Source: Bryobacterales bacterium KBS 96 (GTDB taxonomy: Bacteria > Acidobacteriota > Terriglobia > Bryobacterales > Bryobacteraceae). Taken from it: a stretch of 64,000 nt of DNA. The stretch is taken from positions 6,409,672-6,473,671 of the forward strand of contig KB906767.1 in the NCBI GenBank assembly GCA_000381625.1, read 5' to 3'. A program made the position numbers and the translations under genes. Below are positions 14,370 through 23,739 of this stretch, piece after piece. The first letter of the stretch is position 1; the number at the start of each line of letters is the position of its first letter. The notes beneath the pieces were generated by a model that was given only the letters and a program-made list of their open reading frames with translations, was not told where the DNA came from and made no database searches.

Positions 14370-16532
14370 ATGATGCGAATTTGTTTCTACGCCGCTTTCG
14401 CGGTTTCACTTTATGGCGGATTTGTTTCCGCGGCCGATGACCCGAAACTTCCCGAAGGACCGGGTAAACCGGCGTTCGAGCGAATGTGCAGCCGCTGCCA
14501 CGGCCTGTCTATCGTCACTACATCGAAGCGCACTCAATCCGAGTGGCAAGACACAGTCGACAACATGGTGCGGAGAGGCGCGTCGGGCTCGAATCGGGAT
14601 ATACAAGCGGTGGTTGCGTATCTCACGGCGCACTTCGGGAGAACCGCGACCATGGCGGAGGCGTCTTCAACCGGCGGTGCATCTTCCCCACGGCGAGTCG
14701 TCGTCGATCCCACCGCGAAGCAAGTTCCTGGCAAAACCGATTGGAGCATGTTTGGTCACGATCCCGGCGCGATGCGCTATTCGCCGCTCGCGCAGATTAC
14801 CGCCGCCAATGTCAAACGACTGACCCGGGTGTGGACCTATCACACCGGCGAGCCTGGCCGTATATTTCAAATGACGCCCCTGGTGGTGAACGGAATCATG
14901 TACATCACGGCGCCCAGCCAGAAAGTGATTGCTCTGGAGCCGGAAACCGGGCGCACGCTTTGGACGTACGATCCGCACGTGAAACATGGCAGTGGCGGGC
15001 GCGGGGTATCGTACTGGCCGGGGGACGGAAAAACTCCACCGCGAATTTTGTTGCCCACTCTGGATGGGCGATTGATCGCGCTGGATGCGAAAACGGGCAA
15101 GCCGGCGGCGGGCTTCGGCGACAACGGCGAACTGAATCTCCGAACGGGCTTTGCGGACGATTATCCAGGCGCCGAATATTCCGTGACATCGCCGCCCGCA
15201 ATTTATAAGAATCTCGCGATCTTCGGCCCCGCGCTGCAGGAAGGCCCGAGCCATGGTCCATCCGGCGACCCCCGCGCCATCGATATTCGAACCGGCAAAC
15301 TGGTGTGGCGATTCCACGTACTGCCGCGTCCCGGCGAGCCCGGCAACGACACCTGGGGGACGAATGGCTGGAAAGATCGCTCGGGCCCCAGCACCTGGGG
15401 GTTCATCACGGTCGATGCGGCTCGCGGTCTCGTGTTCATCCCCGTGGGCAATCCGGCGGACAGCTTTTATGGCGCGGATCGCAAAGGTACGAATCTCTAT
15501 TCCAATTCGGTAATCGCGCTCGACGCGAACACAGGCAAATTGCGCTGGCACTATCAGATGATTCACCACGATACATTCGACGACGATATTGCCGCGCCTC
15601 CGGCGTTGATCGATGTCGTGCAAAACGGGAAGAAAATTCCCGCTGTCGCGGACGTAACAAAAACCGGACTGCTGTTCATTCTAGATCGCATGACCGGCAA
15701 ACCCATTTTCGGCGTGGAGGAGCGTCCGGTCGCAAAAAGCGATGTGCCCGGCGAGCAGAGTTGGCCAACTCAACCATTCCCGCTAAAGCCGCCGCCGCTC
15801 GCGCGCAACAGCATCACGGAAGCTGAACTGAGCAAACTATCGCCCGAATCCGAACGATTCTGCAAAGAGCTGCTTACGAAATATCCGAATCACGGGCCGT
15901 ACACTCCTTATAACCTCGAAGGCTCCAGCGTTTTCCCCAGCGCGATCGGCGGACCCAATTGGGGTGGTGTGTCGTTCGACCCTCGCCTCGACTACATCTT
16001 TGTGAATGTGAGCGATATCGGGTCCATTGGACAGATGGCGAAAACGCCCGCGGACGCCAAGGCCCTTCATGGCGAGCCGCCGATGCCGTATCGCAACGTG
16101 AACGGCTATGCGCGTTTCGTCGATCAGAATCACTATCCGTGTAACCAGTCTCCCTGGGGCGAACTTATTGCGGTGAATGCCGGCACGGGAGACATCGCAT
16201 GGAGATCCACGTTAGGCAGCTATGAAGAACTCGACGCCAAAGGCATTCCGCAAACCGGGACGCCCTCTCTCGGAGGATCGATTGTGACGGCGGGCGGCCT
16301 GTTATTTATTGGCGCCACGAACGATTCGCGCTTTCGTGCTTTCGATTCACATACCGGCAAGCAGTTATGGGTGACGAAGATCGATGCATCGGCAAACACC
16401 ACGCCCGTCACCTATCTCGGGCGTGACGGCAAACAATATGTCGTGATTGCGGCCGGCGGTTCCGGGCACATTCGATCGGTTGGACGCGGCGACGATGTAG
16501 CCGATAGCGTGATTGCGTTCGCATTGCCGTAG
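14370..16532 (+). CDS. cytochrome c-PQQ-dependent dehydrogenase fusion (quinoprotein)
   Basis: The 720-aa exported enzyme has a signal peptide (to about residue 21), a small cytochrome c domain with a heme site CSRCH (Cys40, Cys43, His44), a linker around 85-120, and an eight-bladed quinoprotein propeller from about 125 to the end. The propeller has PQQ-repeat features (VIALEPETGRTLWTYDP, GKLVWRF, GKLRWHYQ, GDIAWRSTLG). It resembles membrane-associated glucose/quinate-type PQQ dehydrogenases, oxidising a sugar or polyol in the periplasm and passing electrons through its own heme. No PQQ biosynthesis genes are in the window, so the cofactor is made elsewhere or taken up. The fusion order (heme first) differs from alcohol dehydrogenases with a C-terminal heme domain. 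Confidence 0.88.
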   Translation: MMRICFYAAFAVSLYGGFVSAADDPKLPEGPGKPAFERMCSRCHGLSIVTTSKRTQSEWQDTVDNMVRRGASGSNRDIQAVVAYLTAHFGRTATMAEASSTGGASSPRRVVVDPTAKQVPGKTDWSMFGHDPGAMRYSPLAQITAANVKRLTRVWTYHTGEPGRIFQMTPLVVNGIMYITAPSQKVIALEPETGRTLWTYDPHVKHGSGGRGVSYWPGDGKTPPRILLPTLDGRLIALDAKTGKPAAGFGDNGELNLRTGFADDYPGAEYSVTSPPAIYKNLAIFGPALQEGPSHGPSGDPRAIDIRTGKLVWRFHVLPRPGEPGNDTWGTNGWKDRSGPSTWGFITVDAARGLVFIPVGNPADSFYGADRKGTNLYSNSVIALDANTGKLRWHYQMIHHDTFDDDIAAPPALIDVVQNGKKIPAVADVTKTGLLFILDRMTGKPIFGVEERPVAKSDVPGEQSWPTQPFPLKPPPLARNSITEAELSKLSPESERFCKELLTKYPNHGPYTPYNLEGSSVFPSAIGGPNWGGVSFDPRLDYIFVNVSDIGSIGQMAKTPADAKALHGEPPMPYRNVNGYARFVDQNHYPCNQSPWGELIAVNAGTGDIAWRSTLGSYEELDAKGIPQTGTPSLGGSIVTAGGLLFIGATNDSRFRAFDSHTGKQLWVTKIDASANTTPVTYLGRDGKQYVVIAAGGSGHIRSVGRGDDVADSVIAFALP

Positions 16533-16624
16533 CACAGATATTCCTGTCCAATGCCGATTATTTTAGGTGTGGCAGACGCTCCGTCCGCGCGGGGCGCCCG
16601 GCGGCAAACCTCCCCTGCTGCAAC

Positions 16625-17506
16625 TCAAGCTAGGAAGCCGGAAACCAGTTCAGGCACGATCTTGCTGGACAAGATGTTGTAGTGTGTGGCGCCGGGCACA
16701 ATGCCGAGTCGGGCCTGCGAACGCAGTGAGCCATCCAGCCCGGCATCGTGCTGTCCTCCGCCAAGCGCTTTATAAAATGCCACGATGTGTTCGGGCCGGA
16801 CCGAATCGGCATCGGCAAAGACGAGCATTGTTGGAGATTTGATTTGCTTTATGGCCCCGGACCAGTCGAAATCTTGAGACTCCATTTCTGCGATTTTCCG
16901 GAGCAGCGATTCCCAGTTGACCTCGGGATACATTTGGCCGAGCGGCGATCCCTTGATATTTGCCGCAATCTGCGAGGCATGCGCGTTCATCTGATCGAAA
17001 GCCGCGTTCACTTCCGGAAAGGATCCGTCGTGTTTCATGGCTGCTGAAATGACCACCAGGCGATTGACAACCGCAGGGTGCCGGATGATTGTCTGCAGTG
17101 CGACGCCACCGCCCAAGGAATAACCCAACACATCGGCTTTGGGTATTTTCAGATAGGCGAGCAGGGCAGCTACATCGTCTGCCATGAACTCGAATCGGAG
17201 CGCTCGATTTATATCTTTCGTGTGTCCATGTCCTTGCAAGTGAACAGCCAATACCTTTCTTGTCTTCGCCAGTTCCGGCAAGATCTGGCCAAACACTTCG
17301 CTGGCTGAAACGCCCCCGTGGAGCAAAACGATTGGCGGTCCTTCGCCGTGGACCTCGTAATAAAGCTGTAATCCGTTGATGTCCGCGTACTCTGAACTAG
17401 GTCTCCGCATGAACGACTCCAAAAGTAATGATGACTGCCCTCTAGGGAGCAACGCGGCCGCGTTTGAGGCCACACTTGCCAAGCCGATAAAGTCTCTTCG
17501 TAACAC
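16625..17506 (-). CDS. alpha/beta hydrolase with export leader
   Basis: The 293-aa protein has the alpha/beta-hydrolase fold: oxyanion region VLLHGGV, nucleophile elbow GYSLGG (Ser in the GxSxG motif), an acid in LVFADADSV and the catalytic His in PGATHYNIL. The N-terminus MLRRDFIGLASVASNAAAL looks like a twin-arginine leader, so it is likely periplasmic. The substrate cannot be read; esters, lactones or small amides are possible. The start is supported by CAGGAG 4 nt before the ATG. It converges on the PQQ dehydrogenase and shares no operon. A 289-bp stretch beyond its start (17507-17795) shows no credible gene. Confidence 0.85.
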   Translation of the reverse strand: MLRRDFIGLASVASNAAALLPRGQSSLLLESFMRRPSSEYADINGLQLYYEVHGEGPPIVLLHGGVSASEVFGQILPELAKTRKVLAVHLQGHGHTKDINRALRFEFMADDVAALLAYLKIPKADVLGYSLGGGVALQTIIRHPAVVNRLVVISAAMKHDGSFPEVNAAFDQMNAHASQIAANIKGSPLGQMYPEVNWESLLRKIAEMESQDFDWSGAIKQIKSPTMLVFADADSVRPEHIVAFYKALGGGQHDAGLDGSLRSQARLGIVPGATHYNILSSKIVPELVSGFLA

Positions 17507-17795
17507 GCATTTTCTCCTGGATTCACGCTGTCACGAGATTAGTCTAGTTGATTGATTTTCGACTCAAATTTTCGCAGGCATTGCAACCCGGCAGTTTGTT
17601 CTCTGGGCAGCGCAGCCGTGCGGCTCGTTAGCCCCGATACGGTGCGAATCGATCGTCCGGAGGCGGTAATTTTGGCTGCCTCAGTCGGGGCGAGAGCTAG
17701 CCAAAGTGACCGGCTCGCCCCCAGAATACGAGACAGTAACGGCGTTTTGTCGTTCGTAATCCGCTGGATGGCGACTAAAACGTTTGAATGATGGG

Positions 17796-19199
17796 TTAGT
17801 TCTTTCGGTAACAGACCTCTCCGCTCATCCCTGGACTGAGCAAGCACAATTGGTCGGACCACGTCGCCCCACTGTCCCTACTTGCGAGTTCGAGCCGGAA
17901 AAAGAACGTGCTTCTTCTGCCGTCGTCTCCGCTCAGAACGAGTTGATTTCCCTCGAACGAGTACGAGCCATCTCCGAAGAAGGCCGTCGTTGTAACTGAA
18001 TCGCGGGAATATTGCTGCCGGGCAGCCGCCCCGGCGTAACGGCCGTCGGAGTGAAACTCGTATCTGTTCCCGACCGTTCCCGTAGCTGCTATCCACGTGC
18101 CTGCGAGTTTTTGGCGAATCAGGTTCTGCTGCTGCCCGGATTGCGCGCCCTGCAACGTTAGGCTGTAAAAGAATCCCGGCCACACGTCGCGAACCAGTTC
18201 TCCAAAACAGTTACTCACGATGAAGTCTTTCGATATTCCGTAAATCGTCGCGATCCGGTCCCCTACCTTCGCGGTCAGAAGAATCGTCCCGATCCCTTTA
18301 CCGTCGCCTTCCTGTCCGCCTACTAATTTGTGGATCGTGAAGAACTCCCACCCTCCGGGCGATGTCCCGCTCGCCAGTCTCGATGGCTGACTCGGATAGG
18401 AAGCGAGAGGGTCCGCCCTGAAGATATTGCGGAATGTGCCGATCGCGACATCCGGCAACCGCGCCGAACTGGCCTCCTCCATCGGCAGAATCGTGATCTG
18501 GCATCGCTCTCCGTTTTGGTACACGGGCGATGTCAGGACGATCTGGTCGCGCAATTCCTGCTCGCTCCATTGAGGAGGAGGCGTGAAGCTATAGCCAAGG
18601 GGACCGCCCCTGACCGAACTCGCCGCCCCGAACGCCCCCGTCCCAGGCGCTGTCGCGCCAATTGCGGCCCTGCCCTCTCCAGTAGCCGTCGCGGGCGAAT
18701 TTCCTCCGTAGCCGTTGTGCAATTTTAGATTGTGGAAAAACGCGTTGAGCTCGTTGACATATGAGTTGGGAGAAACTACTACCAGTACGCTGAAAACACT
18801 TCCGAATCCCGTCGCGGTCGAAAGTAGAGTGCGCATCGCCACGCCTTGCTTCATCGTATCGGCGGCGCCGATCACGACGGTCCAGCCGTCCTGCGTCTCA
18901 AGCGACTTCCGCGAGGCTTGCTCCCCAACTCCGAAAGTGCCGCGGATTCGGGTCGCCCATTCGCTGCCGAAGTTCTCCTGCGCGCCAGCCTGACTGGCCC
19001 GGCTCGGGAATAGGTAAATCTGGCAGAACTCCGTCCGCCGCAAAATCGCCTTGCGCTGCTGTAGTATTAAGACGCCGTTCTGTTCAGCGCGGCTCCATCC
19101 CTGAGGCGCTACGAAGGTGGCAATATCGAAGGTTTCAGTCTGCCCCGCGACCGTCTGGGCGAGTCGGAGCGCCGTTGCAAGCAACAACACGCCTCGCAT
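17796..19199 (-). CDS. secreted orphan protein with repeated N-terminal modules and a lipocalin-like tail
   Basis: The function is not recognised. The 467-aa product has a signal peptide (MRGVLLLATALRLAQTVAG). It contains two regions that look alike, residues 25-160 (FVAPQGWSRAEQNGVLILQ) and 205-340 (FTPPPQWSEQELRDQIVL), each giving a beta-rich PsbP/DUF1795-like impression. A linker of Ala, Gly and Thr joins them (about 165-200). Residues 360-460 start with KLAGTWIAA and end in EVCYRKN, as in small lipocalin-like secreted domains. Eight cysteines or fewer are present. It is divergent from the CHAT operon across about 300 bp, so they may share a promoter region. The start ATG comes 3 nt after the stop of a weak upstream frame. 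Confidence 0.7.
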   Translation of the reverse strand: MRGVLLLATALRLAQTVAGQTETFDIATFVAPQGWSRAEQNGVLILQQRKAILRRTEFCQIYLFPSRASQAGAQENFGSEWATRIRGTFGVGEQASRKSLETQDGWTVVIGAADTMKQGVAMRTLLSTATGFGSVFSVLVVVSPNSYVNELNAFFHNLKLHNGYGGNSPATATGEGRAAIGATAPGTGAFGAASSVRGGPLGYSFTPPPQWSEQELRDQIVLTSPVYQNGERCQITILPMEEASSARLPDVAIGTFRNIFRADPLASYPSQPSRLASGTSPGGWEFFTIHKLVGGQEGDGKGIGTILLTAKVGDRIATIYGISKDFIVSNCFGELVRDVWPGFFYSLTLQGAQSGQQQNLIRQKLAGTWIAATGTVGNRYEFHSDGRYAGAAARQQYSRDSVTTTAFFGDGSYSFEGNQLVLSGDDGRRSTFFFRLELASRDSGATWSDQLCLLSPGMSGEVCYRKN

Positions 19200-19202
19200 G
19201 TT

Positions 19203-19487
19203 TCACACCCCCAAGGTGTTCTGACAAATTATTTCACAATAACCAGTAATTTGTTGGACGTTTGGCTGACACCAAACTGAAATGAAATCTACTTCTCCCG
19301 TTACTCCGTTGGCAGCGAAGAACTGGAGCGCTGCCGAATTTTCCGAGCAACCGGCCGCGTTATCTGACCGGATACTGTAATCGAGTTCGACATAGTCATA
19401 CGTGAACGGCCCTTCAGTGCCTGCTATAGCCAATCGGGCTTGGTCTAGTGGAAACTGGTTTGCAAGATAGAAGTCGGTAGCTGCCAA
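19203..19487 (-). CDS. possible small secreted-type orphan, start doubtful
   Basis: A 94-codon frame with TTG start ends 3 nt before the ATG of the secreted 467-aa gene. It has four cysteines in its second half (AAGCSENS, SVWCQPN, GYCEIICQN) and an acidic, aromatic composition that reads like a folded domain. Against it: the start is a TTG with no ribosome site, an in-frame stop lies only about 20 nt upstream, and the frame overlaps the expected promoter area of the divergent CHAT operon. It could be the remnant of a longer gene or a chance frame. Confidence 0.25.
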   Translation of the reverse strand: MAATDFYLANQFPLDQARLAIAGTEGPFTYDYVELDYSIRSDNAAGCSENSAALQFFAANGVTGEVDFISVWCQPNVQQITGYCEIICQNTLGV

Positions 19488-19498
19488 AGGAGAGGGCG

Positions 19499-22066
19499 AT
19501 GAACGTTACGTGCCCAACCAAAACGTTTGCGCGCTGGATGCTGTTGTCCATAATGCTAATAGCAGCACGCGCGTTGTCTGCACAACAGAGCGGCGATCCG
19601 CGGCAACTGCAGAAAGAGGGCATCGCGAAGATCGATCAATGGGTGGACCACGTCCGCCGCACTGGTGACGCTAAAAGCACAGCTTCCGATCTCGCTGCCG
19701 CGCAGTTGGAGCTAAAAGAGAGCTTTGATATTTTCACGCAGCGCCAGGACTCTGCCGGCGCCGCACTGAGTGTGATCAAGATTGGCCACATCCAACGGAT
19801 GATGAACCAATTTCGCCAGGCAGCGACGATCTACCAGGAAGCGCTTGAGCTAGCCAGTCGCGCTAACCGAGCCGATTACCAAACCACTGCATTGTCGTAC
19901 CTGGCATATACCGAGCTGCAGCTTGGCGAAGTTGATGCGGCCGAACAGCATGCTCGTGACGCAGTTCGCATCGGAGGTGGTTGCGGCAACAAGGACTTTT
20001 ACTTCGAGGCCCTAGATACGGATGCCGAGATCGAAGTGAAGCGCGGCAATCTTGCGGGAGCCAGCGATGCTCTGGATCGTGCCTTGGCGATGAGCGTGCT
20101 GGTCGACAAGAAAAGGCTGTATATCGCCTACATGGACCGTGCCGACATCTACGAGCAGGTCGCTCGCAAGTGCGACAACGACCGCACTTTTGATGTCTGC
20201 TTGCAATCGATCGAACTGGCGCGCGCCGACTATGAGAAGGGACTGGCTATCACTCAGGAACTCGGCTACACGTACTTCACAAATATGTTCCGGGATTTCC
20301 TGAAGAACTTAGCCGTCCGCAAGGCGATGATCCTGTCCAAGCAGAAGAACGACGCAACGGTAATCAACGCAAATCTCTTCCATCCGCGACAGCCTAAGGA
20401 CGTGCTGGTTACGAATTACTTCAGCTCCGGCCCAATGGATGCTTCGACGATGGCCTTTGTCGAACGCGCCTTCAAGGAACTGCGCGACTGGCAGGCCCGA
20501 ATGCAACAGCAAGGCCTCACGGTGCTCGATCTCAATCCGTCCGACCTTTGCCTCGAGGGCCAGTACGAAGAAATGAAAGGCAACGCGGACGCCGCGCTCA
20601 AGGCGTACGCCCGGGCAGATGACTCATTGGAAAAAGATCGCCGCAGACTGGGAGACGAGCAGGCGCGCGGAGCCTTCATGGAAGACAAGCTCGCCTGTTA
20701 CTACCGGCCCGCGCTGATACTGCTCCAGGCCAAACGCTACCCGGAGGCCTTTGCCATTTTCGAGCGCGCCCGCTCACGCGCCATGGCTGATTTACTGGCC
20801 AGCCGTCCTTTGAGCTTGGGCAGCCAACAGGAGCGCGCGCTGTACTCGCAACTGAGGAGCTTAACGGTCAACATCGCTGCGCAACAGGAAAAATTGTTCA
20901 ATCTGACCGGCAGCCAGGACCGTGACCAGAACGCGAAAAGAATTGTCGAGCTGCAGCGCAACGTTGCGGGGTTGCAGCAGCAGTATGAGCAACTGGAAAC
21001 CCGCATCACCAGGGAGGCTCCCAAGCTTAACGAACTAACATCCGCGCAGCCGGTCACCCTGGCAAGTGTTCAGCGGGCGGCCGCGAAAGGAAACTACGAG
21101 GTCCTCTACTATGTTGTGATGGAACACGCCCTGATTCTCTGGTACATCAGTGGCGACGCGGTAGAAGTAAAGGACGTTTTCCTGCCCCATGTCGAAGTCA
21201 TCAAGAAAGCGGCTGCCCTGCGAGCGAGCCTGGTCGCGCGCCGTGACACGCCGGACGCTCGCTTCGATGAAGACACTTCGCGCCAGTTGTTTCTCTTTCT
21301 GATCCAGCCGATGCTCGCTTCTCTCAAAGGCCGTCACCTCGTGCTGGCGCCGCACGAGGAGCTGAACTCAATTCCATTCCAGGCGCTGCAAGACCCGGCG
21401 ACAGGCAAATACCTGGGTGAGACCTTCGCTATCTCGTATGCGCCCAGTGCTACGGTACTGTCGACTCTGGACAAACAGTCCACCCTGAAGAGTGGCCTGC
21501 TGCTGGCGGTAGCCGATCACAACATCCATGAGGCTAGTGACGAAGTGAACGCTATCGGCAAGCTTTATCCGGGACGCAGTAAAGTGGTCGCTCAGGAGGT
21601 AGCCAGCACTGCCGATATCAAGAGCTGGGTTGGTGACTACAACGTGGTGCATCTTTCAGTGCATGGCAAGTTCGACAGCGCCGATCCTTTGCTGTCTTAC
21701 TTGCAATTCAAGGATGCTCCGCCCGATCGCGGAAGACTGACTGCCGCGGAGATGTTCGGCTTGCATCTGCGGAAGAACGCTCTGGTGGTCCTGAGCGCTT
21801 GCGAGACCGGACGCGTCGAGGCCACGCACTCGAACGAAGTACTAGGGATGGTCCGCTCGCTGCTCTATGCCGGTGCTGGCCGGCTGGTGCTTTCCTCCTG
21901 GGAGGTTGACGCGGGTTCCACTCGATCCTGGATGGAGACTTTTTATCAACAAGCCCAGAACAGCTCTCCGTCGGAAGCAGCTCGCAGGGCGCTGGTTGCG
22001 GTTAAAGCCCATCCGGAGTACAGTCATCCTTTCTTCTGGGCGCCGTTTGTCATGACCGGACAATAA
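19499..22066 (+). CDS. exported TPR-CHAT protease-like protein
   Basis: The 855-aa product has a signal peptide (ends near ARALSA, residue 28). A long helical TPR region spans about residues 35-480 with a coiled coil near 460-505. A C-terminal CHAT (caspase HetF-associated) domain spans about 570-855. The catalytic pair is intact: His722 in HLSVHGKFD and Cys768 in LSACETG. CHAT domains are caspase-like cysteine proteases that are usually cytosolic; an export leader on such a protein is less usual and suggests an envelope target. A ribosome site AAAGGAGAG precedes the ATG. It is first in an operon; the next gene starts 1 nt after its stop. Autoprocessing or regulated cleavage of a partner is inferred, not shown. 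Confidence 0.87.
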   Translation: MNVTCPTKTFARWMLLSIMLIAARALSAQQSGDPRQLQKEGIAKIDQWVDHVRRTGDAKSTASDLAAAQLELKESFDIFTQRQDSAGAALSVIKIGHIQRMMNQFRQAATIYQEALELASRANRADYQTTALSYLAYTELQLGEVDAAEQHARDAVRIGGGCGNKDFYFEALDTDAEIEVKRGNLAGASDALDRALAMSVLVDKKRLYIAYMDRADIYEQVARKCDNDRTFDVCLQSIELARADYEKGLAITQELGYTYFTNMFRDFLKNLAVRKAMILSKQKNDATVINANLFHPRQPKDVLVTNYFSSGPMDASTMAFVERAFKELRDWQARMQQQGLTVLDLNPSDLCLEGQYEEMKGNADAALKAYARADDSLEKDRRRLGDEQARGAFMEDKLACYYRPALILLQAKRYPEAFAIFERARSRAMADLLASRPLSLGSQQERALYSQLRSLTVNIAAQQEKLFNLTGSQDRDQNAKRIVELQRNVAGLQQQYEQLETRITREAPKLNELTSAQPVTLASVQRAAAKGNYEVLYYVVMEHALILWYISGDAVEVKDVFLPHVEVIKKAAALRASLVARRDTPDARFDEDTSRQLFLFLIQPMLASLKGRHLVLAPHEELNSIPFQALQDPATGKYLGETFAISYAPSATVLSTLDKQSTLKSGLLLAVADHNIHEASDEVNAIGKLYPGRSKVVAQEVASTADIKSWVGDYNVVHLSVHGKFDSADPLLSYLQFKDAPPDRGRLTAAEMFGLHLRKNALVVLSACETGRVEATHSNEVLGMVRSLLYAGAGRLVLSSWEVDAGSTRSWMETFYQQAQNSSPSEAARRALVAVKAHPEYSHPFFWAPFVMTGQ

Positions 22067-22067
22067 A

Positions 22068-22973
22068 ATGGCCGAATCGTGGAATGAATTTACCGAGCAG
22101 TTGGGCAGTGTGGCCGGGAAATGGACGGCCTACGCCGCGTTCGGCTCCTTCCTGCTCTATCTGCTTGGCTACCTGACTCTGCGCTTTCAGCTCGCCACCT
22201 ACGGCGTGGCCACCAACCTGGACCTGTTCGATGAGAAATATCTCTTCGCCGGATGCCGTTTTCTGGTGTATCTAGTGTCGGCCGTGCCAAACATCCTGAT
22301 CATTCTTTTGATCTTGGCGGCCATTGGCTATCTGCCGTACAAACTGGCGCCGGCCTCGCTTAAGGACGTTGTAAAGCGTCGGGTGTCGCAGTGGTGCGCT
22401 GCGCCGACGCACCTTCCACTACTGGGCGTGGTACTTGCGGTGGCAATGATCCAGTTCGTGCTGCGGAGGGCCTTTGCCTTTGGCAATTTACTGTTGCGCA
22501 AGGAATTGCCGGATGAATGGCTCAGCGCGATGCTGCTGGCCAGCGACGGTAAGGTTTCGCTCTACTTCAGCGGATTGGTGGCCGGCACGCTAGTCAGCGG
22601 CTGCATTCTTGTCTATGTCCTACGCCATGAAACGGCAAGCACGGCTTCCTCTCGCTTCTGGCTAGGCCTGCTGGTGTTCCTGTTTGCGGTAGAGTTTCTG
22701 CTGCTGCCAGTCAACTATGGCGTGCTGATCTCGACACAGCAGATTCCGCGTGTGGCGGAAATCAGCGGTGAGCCGGCAGCACCAGGGCAAACCGCATGGA
22801 TGCTGTGGGACAGCAAGGAAGCGGTCGTCTATTTCGTTCGCGATGCTGCTGAACTGCGCATGATTGTCACTGTACCGAAGAAGGACGCGCCGCTCAGGAT
22901 TGTCGCCAACGATGATATCTTTTGCACACTATTTGGCGGGAATGGAGCCCAGTTCCGCCCGTGTCCCAGGTAG
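22068..22973 (+). CDS. five-helix inner-membrane protein of the CHAT operon
   Basis: No family is recognised. The 301-aa protein has about five hydrophobic segments: residues 19-42, 65-90, 115-135, 165-186 and 196-222. A soluble C-terminal part of about 75 residues follows (AEISGEPAAPGQ onward, with DDIFCTLFGG near the end). The start ATG lies 1 nt after the stop of the CHAT gene, so translational coupling is likely. The arrangement suggests a membrane anchor, or a target, sensor or substrate, for the exported CHAT-TPR protein. No transporter, channel or enzyme motif was seen. Confidence 0.8.
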   Translation: MAESWNEFTEQLGSVAGKWTAYAAFGSFLLYLLGYLTLRFQLATYGVATNLDLFDEKYLFAGCRFLVYLVSAVPNILIILLILAAIGYLPYKLAPASLKDVVKRRVSQWCAAPTHLPLLGVVLAVAMIQFVLRRAFAFGNLLLRKELPDEWLSAMLLASDGKVSLYFSGLVAGTLVSGCILVYVLRHETASTASSRFWLGLLVFLFAVEFLLLPVNYGVLISTQQIPRVAEISGEPAAPGQTAWMLWDSKEAVVYFVRDAAELRMIVTVPKKDAPLRIVANDDIFCTLFGGNGAQFRPCPR

Positions 22974-22980
22974 AAACAAC

Positions 22981-23739
22981 ATGATGAACCGGCTGATCGC
23001 TTGCGTGCTTTGGCTGACTTTGTTCTTGAGCATCTCCTTCGGACAGTCGCAGAGAAATGCGCCACCCAAGCAACAGAAGCAAACGTCCTTCACCGAAAGA
23101 CTGCTGAAGTTCCTCGGCATCTCTGACAGTCCCGGCACCCTAAAAGGTCCAGGCGACGAAGTCGTAAGTGGAGAGCTTTGGCTGGCCGATCTAAATTCCC
23201 TAACCACGCATGCGCTGACCTCCGGCGACGGGTATCAGTCTCCCATCTTTTTGACGGGCACAAAGGAAGTTCTTTCCTTGCGCCGCGGCGACGTGGTGCA
23301 GATCCCCGCAACTGGCGGCGAAGGCAAGAGACTTTACTCCAAGGACACCATCCTGAAGCTGGTGGCCGCCAGTTCTGCAGACTCGGGAACCGTGCTCGTG
23401 CTGCTGCGGGGTGAAGGCGAACGCCACCCCGGTGTGGGTCTGCTAAAGATCAGCACCGGAGCGATCACGCCGGTGCCTTATGACGCCAACTCCAACCAGG
23501 ATCTTCAGATGGTCGAAGACCTCACAGGCTGGTCACGTACCTACGCTGACAAGCGCATCTATGTGAAGCGGCAAAGTAAGCAGGCGCTCTCCGGCACAGT
23601 GGAGTGGAGCGACGTCTTTCTACAGGTGGGCAATCGGCCAGCCGTGGATGTCAGCCAGTGCGCCGATGTCAATTGCGGCCAGCCATCGCTCTCCGCTGAC
23701 GGACATTGGCTGGTGTTTGTCAGGTCCACGGAGGAATGA
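22981..23739 (+). CDS. exported propeller-like (TolB/PD40-type) protein of the CHAT operon
   Basis: The 252-aa product starts with a clear signal peptide (MNRLIACVLWLTLFLSISFG). The mature part shows repeated strands of PD40/TolB type: GELWLADLNSLTTHALTSGD followed by QSPIFL, GDVVQIPATGGEGKRLYS, and a final CGQPSLSADGHWLVFVR. It is short for a full propeller (three to four blades), so it may be a partial propeller or assemble as an oligomer. The start ATGATG lies 7 nt after the stop of the membrane-protein gene, which makes it the third gene of the CHAT operon. It probably binds a partner protein in the periplasm. A longer reading from 22864 overlaps the preceding gene and is not supported. 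Confidence 0.72.
   Translation: MMNRLIACVLWLTLFLSISFGQSQRNAPPKQQKQTSFTERLLKFLGISDSPGTLKGPGDEVVSGELWLADLNSLTTHALTSGDGYQSPIFLTGTKEVLSLRRGDVVQIPATGGEGKRLYSKDTILKLVAASSADSGTVLVLLRGEGERHPGVGLLKISTGAITPVPYDANSNQDLQMVEDLTGWSRTYADKRIYVKRQSKQALSGTVEWSDVFLQVGNRPAVDVSQCADVNCGQPSLSADGHWLVFVRSTEE

Noticed and set aside
14667-15623. Minus-strand 318-codon frame opposite the PQQ dehydrogenase
   Set aside because: The plus-strand frame has PQQ repeats and a heme site; the opposite one has no motif or start site.
17539-17862. Minus-strand open frame of 107 codons between the alpha/beta hydrolase and the secreted orphan
   Set aside because: It has no ribosome site, no family features and overlaps the end of the real gene at 17796. 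It looks like a chance frame in GC-rich DNA.
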